Source of the DNA: Silene conica
Taxonomy: Eukaryota > Streptophyta > Magnoliopsida > Caryophyllales > Caryophyllaceae
Assembly (NCBI GenBank): GCA_029255685.2
Contig: CM055316.2
Coordinates: 76,816,861-76,880,860, forward strand
DNA: 64,000 bases
Direction: 5' to 3'
Shown here: piece by piece, positions 1 through 11,480 of the stretch
How the letters are laid out: each line of letters begins with the position of its first letter
Numbering within the stretch: position 1 is the first letter of the stretch
Translations under genes and position numbers: made by a program
The notes under the pieces: model-generated
What the model was told of the DNA's origin: nothing
What the model saw: the letters and a program-made list of their open reading frames with translations, nothing else
The model's database searches: none

Positions 1-173
1 CATATATATAAATAAAAGTTAAACAAAACATTTCAAGTTAGAAAGAAAATTGCCCGCAGGATCATTATCACCTACGACTAGACATGATGAATCCTTTATA
101 TCATCGCCTGGTTTATTACATTTTTCGATGCTAAGAAGCTTTTGATGGATTTCCTTTTAATTAATATAATTAC

Positions 174-901
174 CTTGCTGATTGGATAAGCAATGGGCAG
201 TATAATGATGACTAGAAGATGGACTAAAACGGCTAGTTTTGCGCCCACGCTCAGTCCATACTGAGAGCACACAGCTTGAGGGATAATCTGCAATAGAGTG
301 TTATCATATTGTTAAACCTTACGAATACCATCATGGATAACATCCAAGAACTGAAGAAGAAAGAATTGCTAGTGTACTCTGACATACCTCGCCAAAAGCA
401 AGTATAAGCGTCACTGATATCAATATAGATATCCATGCTGGAAGAATTGAATCAAGGAAAATTGGCAAAGCCTAAAACAAGGAACCAAAATGAGAGTTAA
501 AACTATGAAAAATGACTATCAAAACCTCTGAAATTTGGTATATGTGAACGTACTTCCATTGCCATGGCATTATATATGAGGAGGGTGCAGAGAAGTAGAT
601 GTTGGTTTTTGACAAGGGGTAAAATCTTCTCTGTAGTAAAAAAGTACCAGAGAGATGAGTAAACAGAATTACGAGTTGAAATAAGAAGATTAGATGAAAA
701 TCGAAAAATCTTAAGTTAACCTGCATTTTTCCGGTCCTGGGGCTGACCAGACTTTGCGAGAACCTCAAGGTCCACAAGGCTGAGGGACATGAGTCCTAAG
801 GTAAGACCTGACATAAGACCAGCAAAACAAACAAGAGCAATGCATGTAATCAAATAAACCCAAAACATTGTCTCGCAACACGGTACATCATTTGCAGCCA
901 T
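174..901 (-). CDS. DUF21 (CNNM/CorC-like) membrane protein, 5' part; runs off left edge
   Basis: Four coding exons fit by splice sites and phase: 901-721 (60 codons plus one base), 630-554, 471-388 and 287-174. The last ends at a GT donor, so the gene continues left of the window. The first exon encodes a hydrophobic start with [20 protein letters not shown] and the LEVLAKSG motif typical of plant DUF21 proteins. Later exons add [12 protein letters not shown], the PIFLDSILP segment, and a [14 protein letters not shown] motif followed by a membrane segment ending YPISK. Family members are membrane proteins with a four-helix DUF21 domain and cytoplasmic CBS domains, related to Mg2+/divalent-cation transporters; substrate in plants is poorly established. 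The start codon is 5 bases inside an exon whose acceptor lies at 907-908. Positions 1-173 look like intron; I could not find the next exon there. Confidence 0.88.
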
Positions 902-1824
902 CCTTTCTGAAAATTTATGCTTGCATGCAAGTTACACTAGGCCTTAATATTGGTTTCTTATCAGATGCAAACCTAAACTGTTTTAGGTTAGAGCGGTTAA
1001 TCAAAGGGAAATAAAAAGCTTGGTAAGGATGTTTAAGAAACAATTTGGAGCTAAAATGAGGAAGTCGCGAGCTTTATAAAGAGCTAGAGTCCATGAGTCG
1101 AGAATTCTACGAGAGTTGGCTCAGGCGCCAAAAGGTAATCAGACAAATTAACAAGAACAACAGCAAAATTCCAGAACTCAACTGCCAAAAGTGAAATATG
1201 ACTTATGTTAATATTATTATCTTAAAACAACATTCTTGGAGAACTTGAACATTAACTAAAGGACCCTTGATACGGAGGGGTCAATGACATGCCCCCTCCT
1301 GGGAAGAATTTCAAATCCAAAGCGAAAAAATGGACAAGAACAGCTGATGAAAGTGACTGGCAGTGGCCTAACGAAATTCGAAAAGACAGACGAGGCAAAA
1401 CTAGATAGATTGGCCAAGCTTTACCCCAGCAAAATAACTGAAGAGCTCCTTAGTCTCTTCATAATGTCCTTTTCAATTTCCAATAAAAATGAATATTACG
1501 TTCATTTAGAAATGACGAGCATGCATCCAAGAGATTAAGGCCGCAAGACAGGCATGCCATAACCAGAAACTTGACTTCCATTTTGAGAAAATAAGCTACA
1601 TATGTACAAAGTACCAGAGAAACTTTACATCATGATTTAGAAGTCTTACATTTTATGGTAATAAGCTTCAGAAATTTTGTTGACAGTAAATACAGAGACA
1701 TGATTGTATTTGTAACACTATACTTTAGTCTCTACCGTCATCCTTTCATTATTGAACTGAAAGAATCATCTGTGTAGATGATCAGTTAATCCTTCCACAT
1801 AACAAGTAATTGTAACCGAAGATG

Positions 1825-1925
1825 TCTTAGCCTACTAGTTAAGGCGGAGGTATTACAGACAATAGGTTCAAGGTTCAAACCCCCTCGCCCCCCCCCCCCC
1901 CCCCCCCCCCAGCTTGTAATACCAG
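1825..1925 (+). repeat. tRNA-like SINE fragment with a 23-base C run
   Basis: Sequence resembles a tRNA-derived head: an A-box-like stretch (ttagcctactagttaag) and a B-box-like GGTTCAAACC, followed by an uninterrupted C run at 1888-1910. No folded tRNA cloverleaf is seen. The homopolymer length may be unreliable in any assembly. Confidence 0.45.
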
Positions 1926-2633
1926 TGCCTCATTTGACACCGAAAAAAATCCAATTGTAGCAAAATATTAGGCGCATTCCTAATAAAGCATGCGGTGAGG
2001 GCGTGAGGCAGAGGCACACGTTCCTATTGATTTACTGTATGAAGTCATAATCTACCCTAAACACTTACAAAGGAATTAATAAATCATTGTCACAAAAAGA
2101 AAGACAAGAAGAGCCGTCCAAGAATAGATGTAGTAGGTGTATAAAAGTACCTATGGTTCTAGGAATGCTAAGAATGCTACCTTAATTGATTAGCTAGTAT
2201 GTAATCCACAAAGAATCAAGCCGTTGTTTCAGTATAAACCTTTCCCATTAACATATTAACAATACATAGGACCATAATGTTAGGTGCACTAATCATTTTA
2301 TATTGAAAATAGAAACTTCATGGAAATTGCGGATTTGCAGGAGCTACTTAATTATGATGCAACCATACTATCCTCTGTATTAGTAAATAATTTCTGCATT
2401 CGACATCATTTTTAACTACTGTGCCGCCCAAATTGTACTAAACCGTACCAGCTCAATTACAACCAGTTCAATGCTACAAGCTAGAATGTCAGCACTCAGC
2501 AAGGGGCAGTTGATATTTTTCACCAGGAAAGGCTGGTTTGAAAATCATCAAGGCGCATTAGAAAGAGCTTTCTTCTGATAATTAATGTAATTGTACAGCC
2601 TTGCACAAGAGATATACTTCGCAAAAGACGGAG

Positions 2634-2688
2634 GTAAGGGGGTCAGATGTATGTAGTTATACCCCTTTGGCAGAATAATAAGGGGGGT
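2634..2688. repeat. SINE-like tail fragment
   Basis: Contains the pattern GGTAAGGGGGTCAGATGTATG followed by ACCCCTTTGG, which resembles the 3' region of dispersed plant SINEs. A related stretch occurs at 21060-21140 inside the PrimPol gene. Boundaries are approximate. Confidence 0.35.
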
Positions 2689-2694
2689 TCGGGA

Positions 2695-2987
2695 TAATAG
2701 GAATATTAATAATAGTTGGGCCTCAACCATCAGGTTTTGGTTGAGATGGTTCATCTATCATGGTATCAGAGCCAGGTTGACCGAAGGTCACGGTTCGAAT
2801 CCTGGTAACCTCAAAACCCCTCAAAAACACGAAGTGGAAACCTAGCACACGCTATGGGGGAGCCTATGCAAACTAACCACTCTTCAAGCCCAACGAGAAT
2901 TTGAGTGAGGGAGCGTAATAGGAATATTAATAATAGTTGGGCCTCAACCATCACCTGAAGGTTTTGGTTGAGATGGTTCATCTATCA
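2695..2987 (+). mobile_element. Complete miniature LTR retrotransposon (TRIM/SMART type), 293 bp
   Basis: Two direct terminal repeats, 2695-2760 (66 bp) and 2916-2987 (72 bp), are the same except for a 6-base cctgaa present only in the second. The 5-bp target duplication CGGGA flanks the element at 2690-2694 and 2988-2992. Directly after the first repeat comes TGGTATCAGAGCCAGGTT, 18 bases complementary to the 3' end of plant initiator tRNA-Met, an ideal primer binding site. A purine-rich GAGTGAGGGAG precedes the second repeat. There is no coding capacity in the roughly 155-bp interior, so it must have been moved by another element's proteins. The repeats start TA and end CA instead of TG/CA. 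Confidence 0.9.
2761..2778 (+). other. Primer binding site (initiator tRNA-Met) of the miniature LTR element
   Basis: Eighteen bases immediately after the left terminal repeat, TGGTATCAGAGCCAGGTT, complementary to the acceptor and T-arm end of plant initiator tRNA-Met as I know it. Confidence 0.85.
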
Positions 2988-3104
2988 CGGGAGATAAATG
3001 AACAAAACTCATTGCCATTACCGTGAACCAAGGTTAGGGACATGCAAATCAGGCTATACACACAGCTCATCACCATTATTCTTTTATTTCATTAACAATT
3101 ACTC

Positions 3105-3205
3105 ATAACCTTTTTTTATGACGAGGGAACCCGCAACCACTACCCTTTTACCAGGTGCGTACTATAGTTAAACCCTGAGCATATGTGATAGCATAGCACA
3201 CAAGC
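3105..3205 (-). repeat. Reverse-oriented 3' fragment of the main SINE family
   Basis: On the minus strand this reads as the tail of the SINE seen at 7008-7250: the end of the element, GTAGTGGTTGCGGGTTCCC, then a T/A-rich tract. The head with A and B boxes is missing. Confidence 0.5.
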
Positions 3206-4343
3206 TGCAAATCGCATGGTAGTACTAGTATATCATGACCTTTCGTGGAGTGGAAGGTTGGTACTTAACCCTAAGGCATTTCATAGTTTCCAAACATTAA
3301 AGAGCGCAGCATCATATTGTAAAAAAATTAAAGGGCAAAGAACAAAAGTAGAATACTAAGGACATGAAAGCAATAAAAAATACTTTGGCAGCTTCTGACT
3401 TCCAAAAGCATGAGGATCTCCCATGGATATTAACTGAAGAATTATTGCAGGAAGAGCTTTTACAATCATTTTATTATTGCATCAATTAGAATTGAGATTG
3501 CTTACCTTTACACCACCCTAAAACAACATTACCCCAGTATCTCAATGAGACTGTTTTCGCATGGCCCCAAGATAAAAATTGCGTCGAAGAAGAGTAACAA
3601 GTCTTCGACTCCATAGAAGAATGTTTTTTACATTGTGAGACAGTCATTTTCAACAAGTTAAATGGTGTTTTTATAGATAAAATAACCGTCTCACATTGCA
3701 AGATAATCTTACACTCGTACACAATAGTCTTACAAGTCTACAACCTGTGATCTTGTACTGGTTTAATCAAGGAGAGCAAATAACAACTTAAAATTCCAAT
3801 GTACCACGTCCAAGTGCAAGCAATTCACATACTCCTGAAAAACCTCCCTTTTATCCACATTATTTGACCCCGTAATTCATATGAACGATTTGCAAATGTG
3901 AGCTAGCTTAGCTGCTAAAGCTATGGCGCTCAAATAAGTTCAGCAAAAGAATAAGTTCACCCAGAACAAGTGTCCCTATTCCATCACGTGGTACACCGGG
4001 TGTATATAAGCATATACTCATTTCATATCATCAATTGTTTACCATTTTATTTTCTGCGAGAGTTATTTTTACCAAAGCTAAACAAATAATTAAGACGGGC
4101 AGTCGGCCAGTACATAAAAGGCTCAACCTTTATTACTGTAGATTAATAAGCATAAAGTACAATACAATCTAGGAGCACCAAATATAATGAATTTTACCAA
4201 CCAAACACACAAAAACCCACATTTGATTACGTCTTAGAACAATAAAGAACTCATTTTTAACATTAAAAAAATAGAGTTGAAAATTAATAAGAGCATAAAA
4301 GAGTAAATTAACGGAAAAAGAAACAATGGTGATTGGTGATCAC

Positions 4344-4440
4344 CTGTGTGGCTGTGTGTAGTGAAAGACAAAGAGAATCGTCATTATTCTCCGACAAAAT
4401 CATAATCACCCGCCACGTGGCATTTGCTGACATCCTTCAT
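4344..4440 (-). other. Possible 5'UTR exon and promoter-proximal region of the DUF21 gene
   Basis: On the minus strand this segment ends in a plausible splice donor and contains pyrimidine-rich leader-like sequence. A palindromic G-box (CCACGTGG, 4413-4420) lies inside or just upstream. Transcription start is not determined. Confidence 0.35.
4413..4420. promoter_or_regulatory. G-box, CCACGTGG
   Basis: Perfect palindromic G-box core, the binding site class of plant bZIP and bHLH factors (ABA and light response). It lies about 70 bases upstream of the proposed leader-exon donor of the DUF21 gene, so it is in the right place to act on that gene. Function is inference. Confidence 0.45.
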
Positions 4441-4761
4441 TCTTCCATTGTTGAGGTGAAATATAGCTTTAACTTTACCGGAGACTGGTTGTTATAAGTT
4501 AAACAGTGTGATACTGTGACAGACGACAGTCAATCTGGACTGTCAATGGTAGGAATTAGTGAATTACCATGTAGTTTCATGGGCGAACCCCCGAATCTAC
4601 CTATTACATACTACCCAGTTTTTACTTTTTTACTCTGGCTTGATTAATTATGCAAATTTGAGCAAATTTATGATATTGCTGATTTCAAATTGGGGTGGTG
4701 TTGAATGTTGATATTCACGTTTAGCCATGGGGCAATCTTTCAACATTTGGTCATGGTTAAC

Positions 4762-4835
4762 CGTCCGTCTTACTTTTGCGACGGATTTAGCTCTTTATCG
4801 TCCGTCTGACTTTTGTGACGGATTTAGCTCTTTAT
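4762..4835 (+). repeat. 37-bp tandem duplication
   Basis: CGTCCGTCT occurs at 4762 and again at 4799. Both are followed by ACTTTTG, then a GACGGATTTAGCTCTTTAT stretch, differing at only a few bases. Intergenic, no coding context. Confidence 0.75.
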
Positions 4836-5203
4836 AAATGAGAATGGTTGCATAGTTAAAGGTTGGATATCAACATTTGTGTATGGTTGATTCATTATTG
4901 TTCAACATCAAATTTTTGCTATGGGTTGGATGATATTGGAAGTTTGCTAAATTCCGCAATATTTAGTTAGTTTTAACGTGATGTAGTATAGTAATGAAAA
5001 GGATAAACGATTTGGAAACAAAAATTAACTTAACCAACGATTTGTTTAATTTGTTAACGTTTCGGTTAATTGAAATTTGTACTTGTTGATATTTTTTTCA
5101 TTTTCTTAATTTACTTGGTTTTAGAAGATTTGGGAGAAAAAGGAATAAGGGGAGGAAGTTACTTTATTGTGTCAAGAACAATATCGTTTATTCGTAGGAA
5201 GTG

Positions 5204-5620
5204 GTCCGAATATAAGATCAGACCGAATCGGACCATTTGGTTCGAAACAGACCGTATCAAATTTTATTTGATCCGGTCCACGGTCCACATATTTACTCTA
5301 CTTTAGTCTTCGGTCCGGCCTGGATCAAACCGAATGGACCGCGAATCGGACCATGGATCAAACTTATATGAAAAATGAATTATTTTGATCGTTACGAACT
5401 TTTCGAGTTCTAATTTTATATGTTCAATCATGTCGATGACAATCATATTTGGTCCACTTTAGTCCATTTGGTCCGGTTCCATCTGGTGCACGCGTTTTTC
5501 TGACCCAGATCGGACTAGACGAATATTAATATGGTCCAGTCCTGGGTCCACCTTTCAATCCTTATTTAGTCTTCGATCCAGAGAGTTCGGTCCAGTCCGA
5601 TTCAATCTCCGGCCAATGAA
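5204..5620. repeat. GGTCCG/CGGACC-rich repeat, possible transposon end region
   Basis: The motif GGTCC(G/A) and its reverse complement recur many times in both orientations over about 400 bp. The right end reads GGCCAATGAATACCCCTAA. Such clusters are common in subterminal regions of non-autonomous DNA transposons, but I could not identify matching terminal repeats or a target duplication. Confidence 0.4.
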
Positions 5621-5779
5621 TACCCCTAACTATTCAAAGGGGTCTTTTAATTATGTTCTCCCTGAAAGTTGATTGTACAATTATCGGTGGGAGTATTCCT
5701 GGTCAACCATGAAAACAACATGTATATTTGTTAAGAAAAATTATGTTATTTTTCTTACTAATACTCATAGGCCTGTAAG

Positions 5780-5930
5780 GGTGGGGTCTAATGGCTAAAA
5801 CTTGGGTAAAATTTTCAAGAGATCCGGGTTCAAGTCTCCCCAAGAGCAAAATCTTGTAAAAGATTCTTGACCCGAATTTATGCCTAAATAGACTTTGAGT
5901 CTGTCACCCTCGGGTGGCTTACCTAATGTT
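5780..5930 (+). repeat. tRNA-derived SINE, 3'-truncated copy
   Basis: Starts with an A-box-like GGTCTAATGGCTAAAAC and a B-box-like GGGTTCAAGTCTCC. The body shares AAATAGACTTTGAGTCTGTC and CACCCTCGGGTGG with the copies at 12292 and 26064. It breaks off before the tail seen at 7150-7250. Confidence 0.65.
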
Positions 5931-6060
5931 CCTCTCATGATATGCAAGTGACATTATGGGTGGAAAGCATATTTTCCCTCACTTGCCTTATTGTGAGAAA
6001 TGCATTATCTCTCATCAGTTTGTGACAGATATTATCCGTCATAAGAAAGACCCTTTGAAA

Positions 6061-6489
6061 TTATAAAGTTTTTAACATTAGGTTAACAAAATTAGTAAGG
6101 ATACAGTCATACAACATATTGTCGTCGGTAATAAGGAACCACTTCTCGTCCATGTGAATTGCGTTGCTCATCTCGCTGAATATTATTTCTGTTTTCGGCA
6201 TTGCATTAAGATCAAGAAAACCATGAATAACTTGATTAACTACAAGTATCTTTAGTGAATGAAGTAGCATTTCTTCTTTGTGTAAGTCGCTGAGTTTAGG
6301 ATGAAATGGGTTTGAATGAGGTTTAAGCAAATATTCTTTCACCCATGAGTGGACCGTGCCAACGAAAACCCCACAATTTTCTGAAACCCTTTTCATTGTA
6401 TTGTGTTTGGCTGCAATGAGTGACTTGATATGCTCCACATTACGTAGTACCTTCTGTTTAATTGTGTTTCCCATTCTCTTGATCTTCAC
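6061..6489 (-). pseudogene. Tc1/mariner-type (plant MLE) transposase fragment
   Basis: A 142-residue open frame carries a helix-turn-helix-like stretch (KRVSENCGVFVGTVHSWVK) and, after an apparent internal deletion, the segment IHMDEKWF. The last contains the Asp of the mariner DDD/E triad as it appears in plant mariner-like elements. Upstream (6490-6680, minus strand) another frame resembles the usual N-terminus (LLEKSANGKLERGEI). The copy is therefore frameshifted and internally deleted, far shorter than the roughly 400-500 residues normal for the family. No terminal inverted repeats were found around it. Confidence 0.65.
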
Positions 6490-7007
6490 ATTCAGTTTTT
6501 CTTCGACTAACCGTGGTTTTTTGGCAAGTTGTCATATGTAGACATGCTGTGTTTTTTTAGGTTGAACCGGATTGATGTTTTTAGGATTTCACCGCGCTCA
6601 AGCTTCCCGTTTGCAGACTTTTCCAGCAAGTATACTGCCGCAGTTCCTCGGACATGCATTTATAGACCATGTTTTGTTTACGTAACTGACTTTTTGGGGC
6701 TGTAAATCACTTTGTAGCTGTTTTTCTGGGACTGTTTCAGTAGCGTTTGTTGGACTTTTGTAAGTAAATGAGTAGAAAAGTTTTTTTGTTGTTTAGTTAA
6801 TAAATGACCTAAAGCAAAGGGTTATTTATTGACAATGAGGGCTGACAAAACAGCCTATCAAGTTCTCAAGACAGGCTGTACAAAGTGTATTTTGGGGGGA
6901 AAAACGCTGATTGTTTTTTCCATAAAATAAAAAAATTCAAATGGTTTTTCGTGAGAAAATTAGTCACTATAAACTGAGTTAATTACTCATAAATTAAACA
7001 ATAAAAA

Positions 7008-7250
7008 GGGCATAGTCTAGTGGTTAAAACTTGGGCCACATTCCCAAGGGTCTCAGGTTCAAGGCTCACCAAGAGCGATCTTAGGGGTAAATTGGCTCGA
7101 GGCTATGCCTTCTAGATTTCGAGCCTGTCACCCCGTAAAAAAGGGTGGTTAACCTAGTGTACGTGGTTTGCAGGCTATCACGTATACTCGGGGGTTTACC
7201 CAGTGCGCACCAAAGGTAGCGGCTGCGGGTTCCCACGTCATTAAAAAAAA
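7008..7250 (+). repeat. tRNA-derived SINE, near full-length copy
   Basis: Head with A box (TCTAGTGGTTAAAAC) and B-box-like GGTTCAAGGCTC. The body has a GAGCCTGTCACC stretch, the tail GTGCGCACCAAAGGTAGCGG, and the end is an A-rich run. It is the most complete of five related copies in the window (also 3105, 5780, 12292, 26064). The head suggests RNA polymerase III transcription; it does not fold as a functional tRNA. Confidence 0.75.
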
Positions 7251-7323
7251 GGCATTAATCTTACCCAAAAAACAACATACACACTTCTCATTGTACTTTC
7301 AATAATTTTTTAATAAACACTTA

Positions 7324-7423
7324 AAATTTGTGATACACTATGAATTTGAATGGAGAAAGTACATATTTGCATTAAATTTGTGATACACTATGAATTTGAA
7401 TGGAGAAAGTACATATTTGCATT
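7324..7423 (+). repeat. 50-bp perfect tandem duplication
   Basis: TGATACACTATGAATTTGAA begins at 7331 and again exactly 50 bases later at 7381, and the whole unit reads identically in both copies. Absence of differences suggests a recent duplication or an assembly artefact. Confidence 0.8.
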
Positions 7424-7589
7424 AAATTTGAACAATTTATTAGTGTGTACCTCAATTTAAGCAAAACCCGTATATTTCTATTTGTCCGAAAAGAGAAGCA
7501 TGGGCAAAAAATGAATAACTTGATAATGAGTCAAACAAATTTTAGGACAAAAAAGAACACGCAATATGCAGCAATGACTCCTGGATGAG

Positions 7590-9130
7590 TTTTTTTTTTA
7601 TTATTATTATTATCAAATTTAATATGTACATAAATACATAAATATGTAGCACTGTTTTATGATTTTTAATCATCTTTTTTTATTATTAGCAAATTTAATA
7701 TACACATAGATATAGAGTATGAAGAAATGAAAAGTAAAAAGTTTGCTTTAATTATATTATTTTTTACAAAATATACATTGAGAGTTGTTTAATCATTCTT
7801 TGTTTTGCCTTTTAATTTTCTCACAAATGTTGTCTTTCCTAAAAATTCAATAGCCAATTGAGGATGTATTATATGACTTTTAGTCATCTTTATATTATTA
7901 TCAAATTTAATATATACATAAATATGTAGTAAAATTTTATGACTTTTTGGGCATTATTTTTCATTATTAGGAAATTTATTTTGTACATAAATATGGATCA
8001 ATGAAAAATGAAATGTGAAAGGCTTGTTATATACATAAATATATCGTGTATATAGTTTTATTACCTTTAAGCACTACTTTTCATCATTAGAAACTTATAA
8101 ATTTAGAGATTGTAAATTTTTATTTTAAGTTTAACCTATTATAGTTTTAAAAATTAAAAGGCTAATATTTAATGTTAGATATGTTATTATTTTTCCTTAA
8201 TATTTACAAATTTTTATTTTTTATAAACGGCGTAAAAATTGGAATTATATGTTATTTATTTGTTGCTTAAAATATTCTAACAATAAACTTTGATATTTTA
8301 AATTTTTTAGGAATTTCGATTTTTTAATCGCTATTTAATTTATCTAGAAATTCAAAAAAAAAAGTTAGTGTTTGTTATGTTATTTACATTTAGGGGAGTT
8401 TGGTACCGGAAGGGGGGAGAGAATGAAATTAAGAAAGGGTAAGGGAGGGAAATAAATGAGATTACTCAAAACTAACTTATTATTTGGTTAGTTTTTCTAA
8501 GAAAAGGGAATACCAACAACCATCATTTCATACTCCACACCAACACAACAAGCATCATATTACACCACCACAACCACCTTGGATGGCTTGTTATTCACCC
8601 TCAAAAGTCGTTGGACACCTGCGTTGCCGTGGTACCACCCACCACACCTTTACAACATCACCCCACCACCATAAATACCCTCCTTAGAGCCTCAAAAACC
8701 CCTCCCTCACAACCGAAATTCACTCACTAACCCCTTAAAAACTCCAGATTTAGTGTGTTTTTTGGGTGTGAGCGTGAATTCGGTGAATTTCAATAGTCAG
8801 CATGACGGTTGCTAGACTGAGGAGGCGCCGAAGATGACGGCTCAGAGTCGTCACCGACCCGTCGTCGGTTTGAGGTGTAGGTGATGGCGGTGTTGTGTTG
8901 GTGGGCGTACGATGGTGGTGGTCAGAAGTATGGTGACATTGGTGGTGCTTGACGAGTGAGGTGGTTGATAAGTTGGGTAATGGGGGAATGCAATTTCATT
9001 CAGCAGGATATGGGGTAAGGCGTTAGAATAATTTAAGGGCGATTGAGAAGTTGCATTTGCTTTGTTTATCTCAAACAAACATTAACAAAGGAAACCCGAA
9101 TCAATAACTTTAATTCTCTTAACTCTTTGT
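7590..9130. other. AT-rich intergenic DNA without a recognisable gene
   Basis: Mostly AT-rich repeats (ATATGTA, TACATAAATA phrases recurring at 7620-8050). A CCA/TGG-rich island at 8480-8960 can be translated to His/Pro-rich nonsense but shows no domain, splice pattern or codon signature. Confidence 0.5.
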
Positions 9131-9175
9131 TTATCTATAAAATTTTATTAAAAGGGTAAACTAAAACATCAAATT

Positions 9176-9253
9176 AATGTGACGTGGCAAAAATTAAATG
9201 TGACATGGCAAAAATTTATTGTGACATGGCAAAAAATATTGTGACATGACACT
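9176..9253 (+). repeat. Short tandem repeat of TGTGACATGGCAAAAA type
   Basis: Four consecutive imperfect copies of a roughly 20-bp unit (TGTGACGTGGCAAAAATT and variants). No coding role. Confidence 0.65.
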
Positions 9254-9689
9254 AATTTATATAATGTAGATGTAGTAAACTAACCCTTTCATATACACAG
9301 AAAATATACTAAAATGTTTTACAAAAATGTCATTATTATCATCATTACTCTTAGATTAATTGTGCATATTAAATATTTGATGAGCCAACAAATTGTAAAA
9401 TTGATATTACCTCTACAAATTCACATTGTATAATTAGATTTCAAAGAATTAGGTTAGATTTTTTAAAGTTTAAGGATGAGTAATGAAAATTACCATGACA
9501 AGAAAAATGCACTACAATATTAAACTCGCTACAACATTATATTAAAAAAAAGATTAAGCACATCACGTGTCATTTAATTCATGTCCAAATATTATGGGTC
9601 GCATGCTTACAAGTACAAGAAAATATAAAAATATTAGTTGCAAACAAAAAAAAAAAAAATTAATACAATTTTTTTAGTTTCCACTCACA

Positions 9690-11480
9690 ACTTTGGTTAT
9701 TAATCTATCATAATCTATTTAATATATACTTCTTTTATTTATTATAGGTTTGTAATCACCATTATTATAGTTTGTAGTTAGGTTATCATAATCTTTAAGG
9801 CTTTTTAACCAACTTTTCTTCTTCCCCTAAATAAATTGTTGATATTAATGCGAGAATTAATTACAAAAATAATCTTATATAACTATCACACTACTAATCC
9901 TAATTTTTATTTTTATTTAGAAAGTTGATTGGTAGAGTATACATAGAGAAATAAATGAATTGTTTTATTTTTTATCGTTATTATGTTATGGGTTAATAAT
10001 TAGAATTAGAAACTAATTTAATTAATATTTTGTGTTGGCATTCAAATTGTAGGAGGCTAATACTACATATCAATAACATTACAAGAAATTGGAAAATAAT
10101 GGTAATAGATCTTCTTTTCAATTTTCTTTTGGTTTGAATACTCTTTTTTTGTCGGGTTTTCCTTTTTTTATTATTGTGTGTGCAATATTAAATCGTAGTA
10201 TAATTTTTATTATGTGATGACATGTTATATTATATATTATAATCCTTAATATATTATTTGATAATTTTTTAAAATTGTATTACACAATTTTTCATTCTTT
10301 CACGCAGTTTTAACTTTTCAAGTAAAACTTCTAATTCTATTTTGTATTTTGCCAAACAGGTTATAAATCAAATATTTTCCTTGAAGTGTTGAAGTATATG
10401 CTACGAATATGTCAATTTCACCCTTTAACGGTGTCATATGCAGAGTAAATATTATAGTGATTGATTCTAACACGATGCTCATTCTCCTTTGATTTTTAAA
10501 TACTTTCAAAACATTAAATATTTTTTTCCCACCAAATATATTCTTTTAGCACTTACAATGTATATTTCTTTGAGATTTTTATTTTTATTTTTATTTTTAA
10601 TATGTGTATATTTTATTTTATCTTATCATGAATTCAGAAAATTAATAGTACTTATGAATTATAATAGTATTGTTATGATTGTAATATTAGATGAATGAAC
10701 AGAATACAACTATGCTTAAATCTTACAAAATATGTTTGAATTATATCATATCATATTACATATCATATATTAATGTGAGTCAACATTGAGTTATAATGAT
10801 AATGTCATATCATATTACATATCATATTTACGTATCATATATGCTTTAAACTATAATGATAATGCCATTTAAAAACATATGTAGTTAATTTTGCTAATTT
10901 TCTACTAATAATTGACAAATCCACTTCTAGAGCTCTATACCTTACTTTTTTGTCTCACTATTATTATACTTTATATATTATCATAATTTTTGTCTACTTT
11001 CACAAAGTCTTGCTTTCTCCCTCAAATAAATTGTTGAAATTTATGCGAGCACAAATTAATTATACACATGTTTTTATGTAACTTCGCTACAATATTAACC
11101 TTTCAAAAATGTAACTCCGCCAAAATATTATAAAAAAAGCAAGACTAAGTATCTTACTTCATGTGTCATTTAAAAGTTAATTCAAGTGTTATGGTCATAT
11201 GTTTATAAGTACAAAAATTATAAAAAAAATTATTAATTGCAAATACAAAATAAATTAATAACAACATCTAATTTTTCATTCACAACTCATTCACAACTTT
11301 GGTTATTAATCTATCATATATATTTAAAATATTTTTTTTTATTTAATGGTATGTTTCTTAAACACCGTTATTATATATACTTTGTAATTTTATTATCATA
11401 ATTTATTATCTTTCCTCTCACTTACAAAACTTTTTTTCATCCGCTAAATAAATTGTTGAAATTAATACGAGAATTAGTGG
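9690..11480 (+). repeat. Diverged direct repeats inside the Helitron region
   Basis: The phrases CACAACTTTGGTTATTAATC and AAATAAATTGTTGA(A/T)AT recur with similar spacing around 9690-9840 and 11290-11460. The second phrase occurs a third time near 11030. This looks like internal duplication of a few hundred bases. Confidence 0.6.

Larger units (their letters stand above)
907..4343 (-). other. Probable leader (5'UTR) intron of the DUF21 gene, filled with repeats
   Basis: Just upstream of the start codon the minus strand reads a pyrimidine-rich acceptor, TTTTCAG, then AAAGG and the ATG. About 3.4 kb upstream a minus-strand CACAG followed by GTGATC could be the donor, ending a leader exon at 4344. 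The interval contains no protein-coding exon I can support. It holds a miniature LTR element (2695-2987), SINE pieces and a 23-C run. The remaining stretches 1000-1820, 1930-2620 and 3210-4340 show nothing recognisable. The acceptor is convincing; the donor pairing is inference. Confidence 0.5.

Noticed and set aside
1284-1538. 84-codon open frame on the plus strand
   Set aside because: No recognisable domain, lies in the presumed leader intron of a minus-strand gene, and is of a length expected by chance.
7008-7060. tRNA gene suggested by A and B boxes
   Set aside because: No acceptor stem or anticodon arm; it is the head of a SINE.
8484-9078. His/Pro-rich open frames on both strands
   Set aside because: Generated by CCA/TGG repeats; no start context, homologous domain or splice structure.
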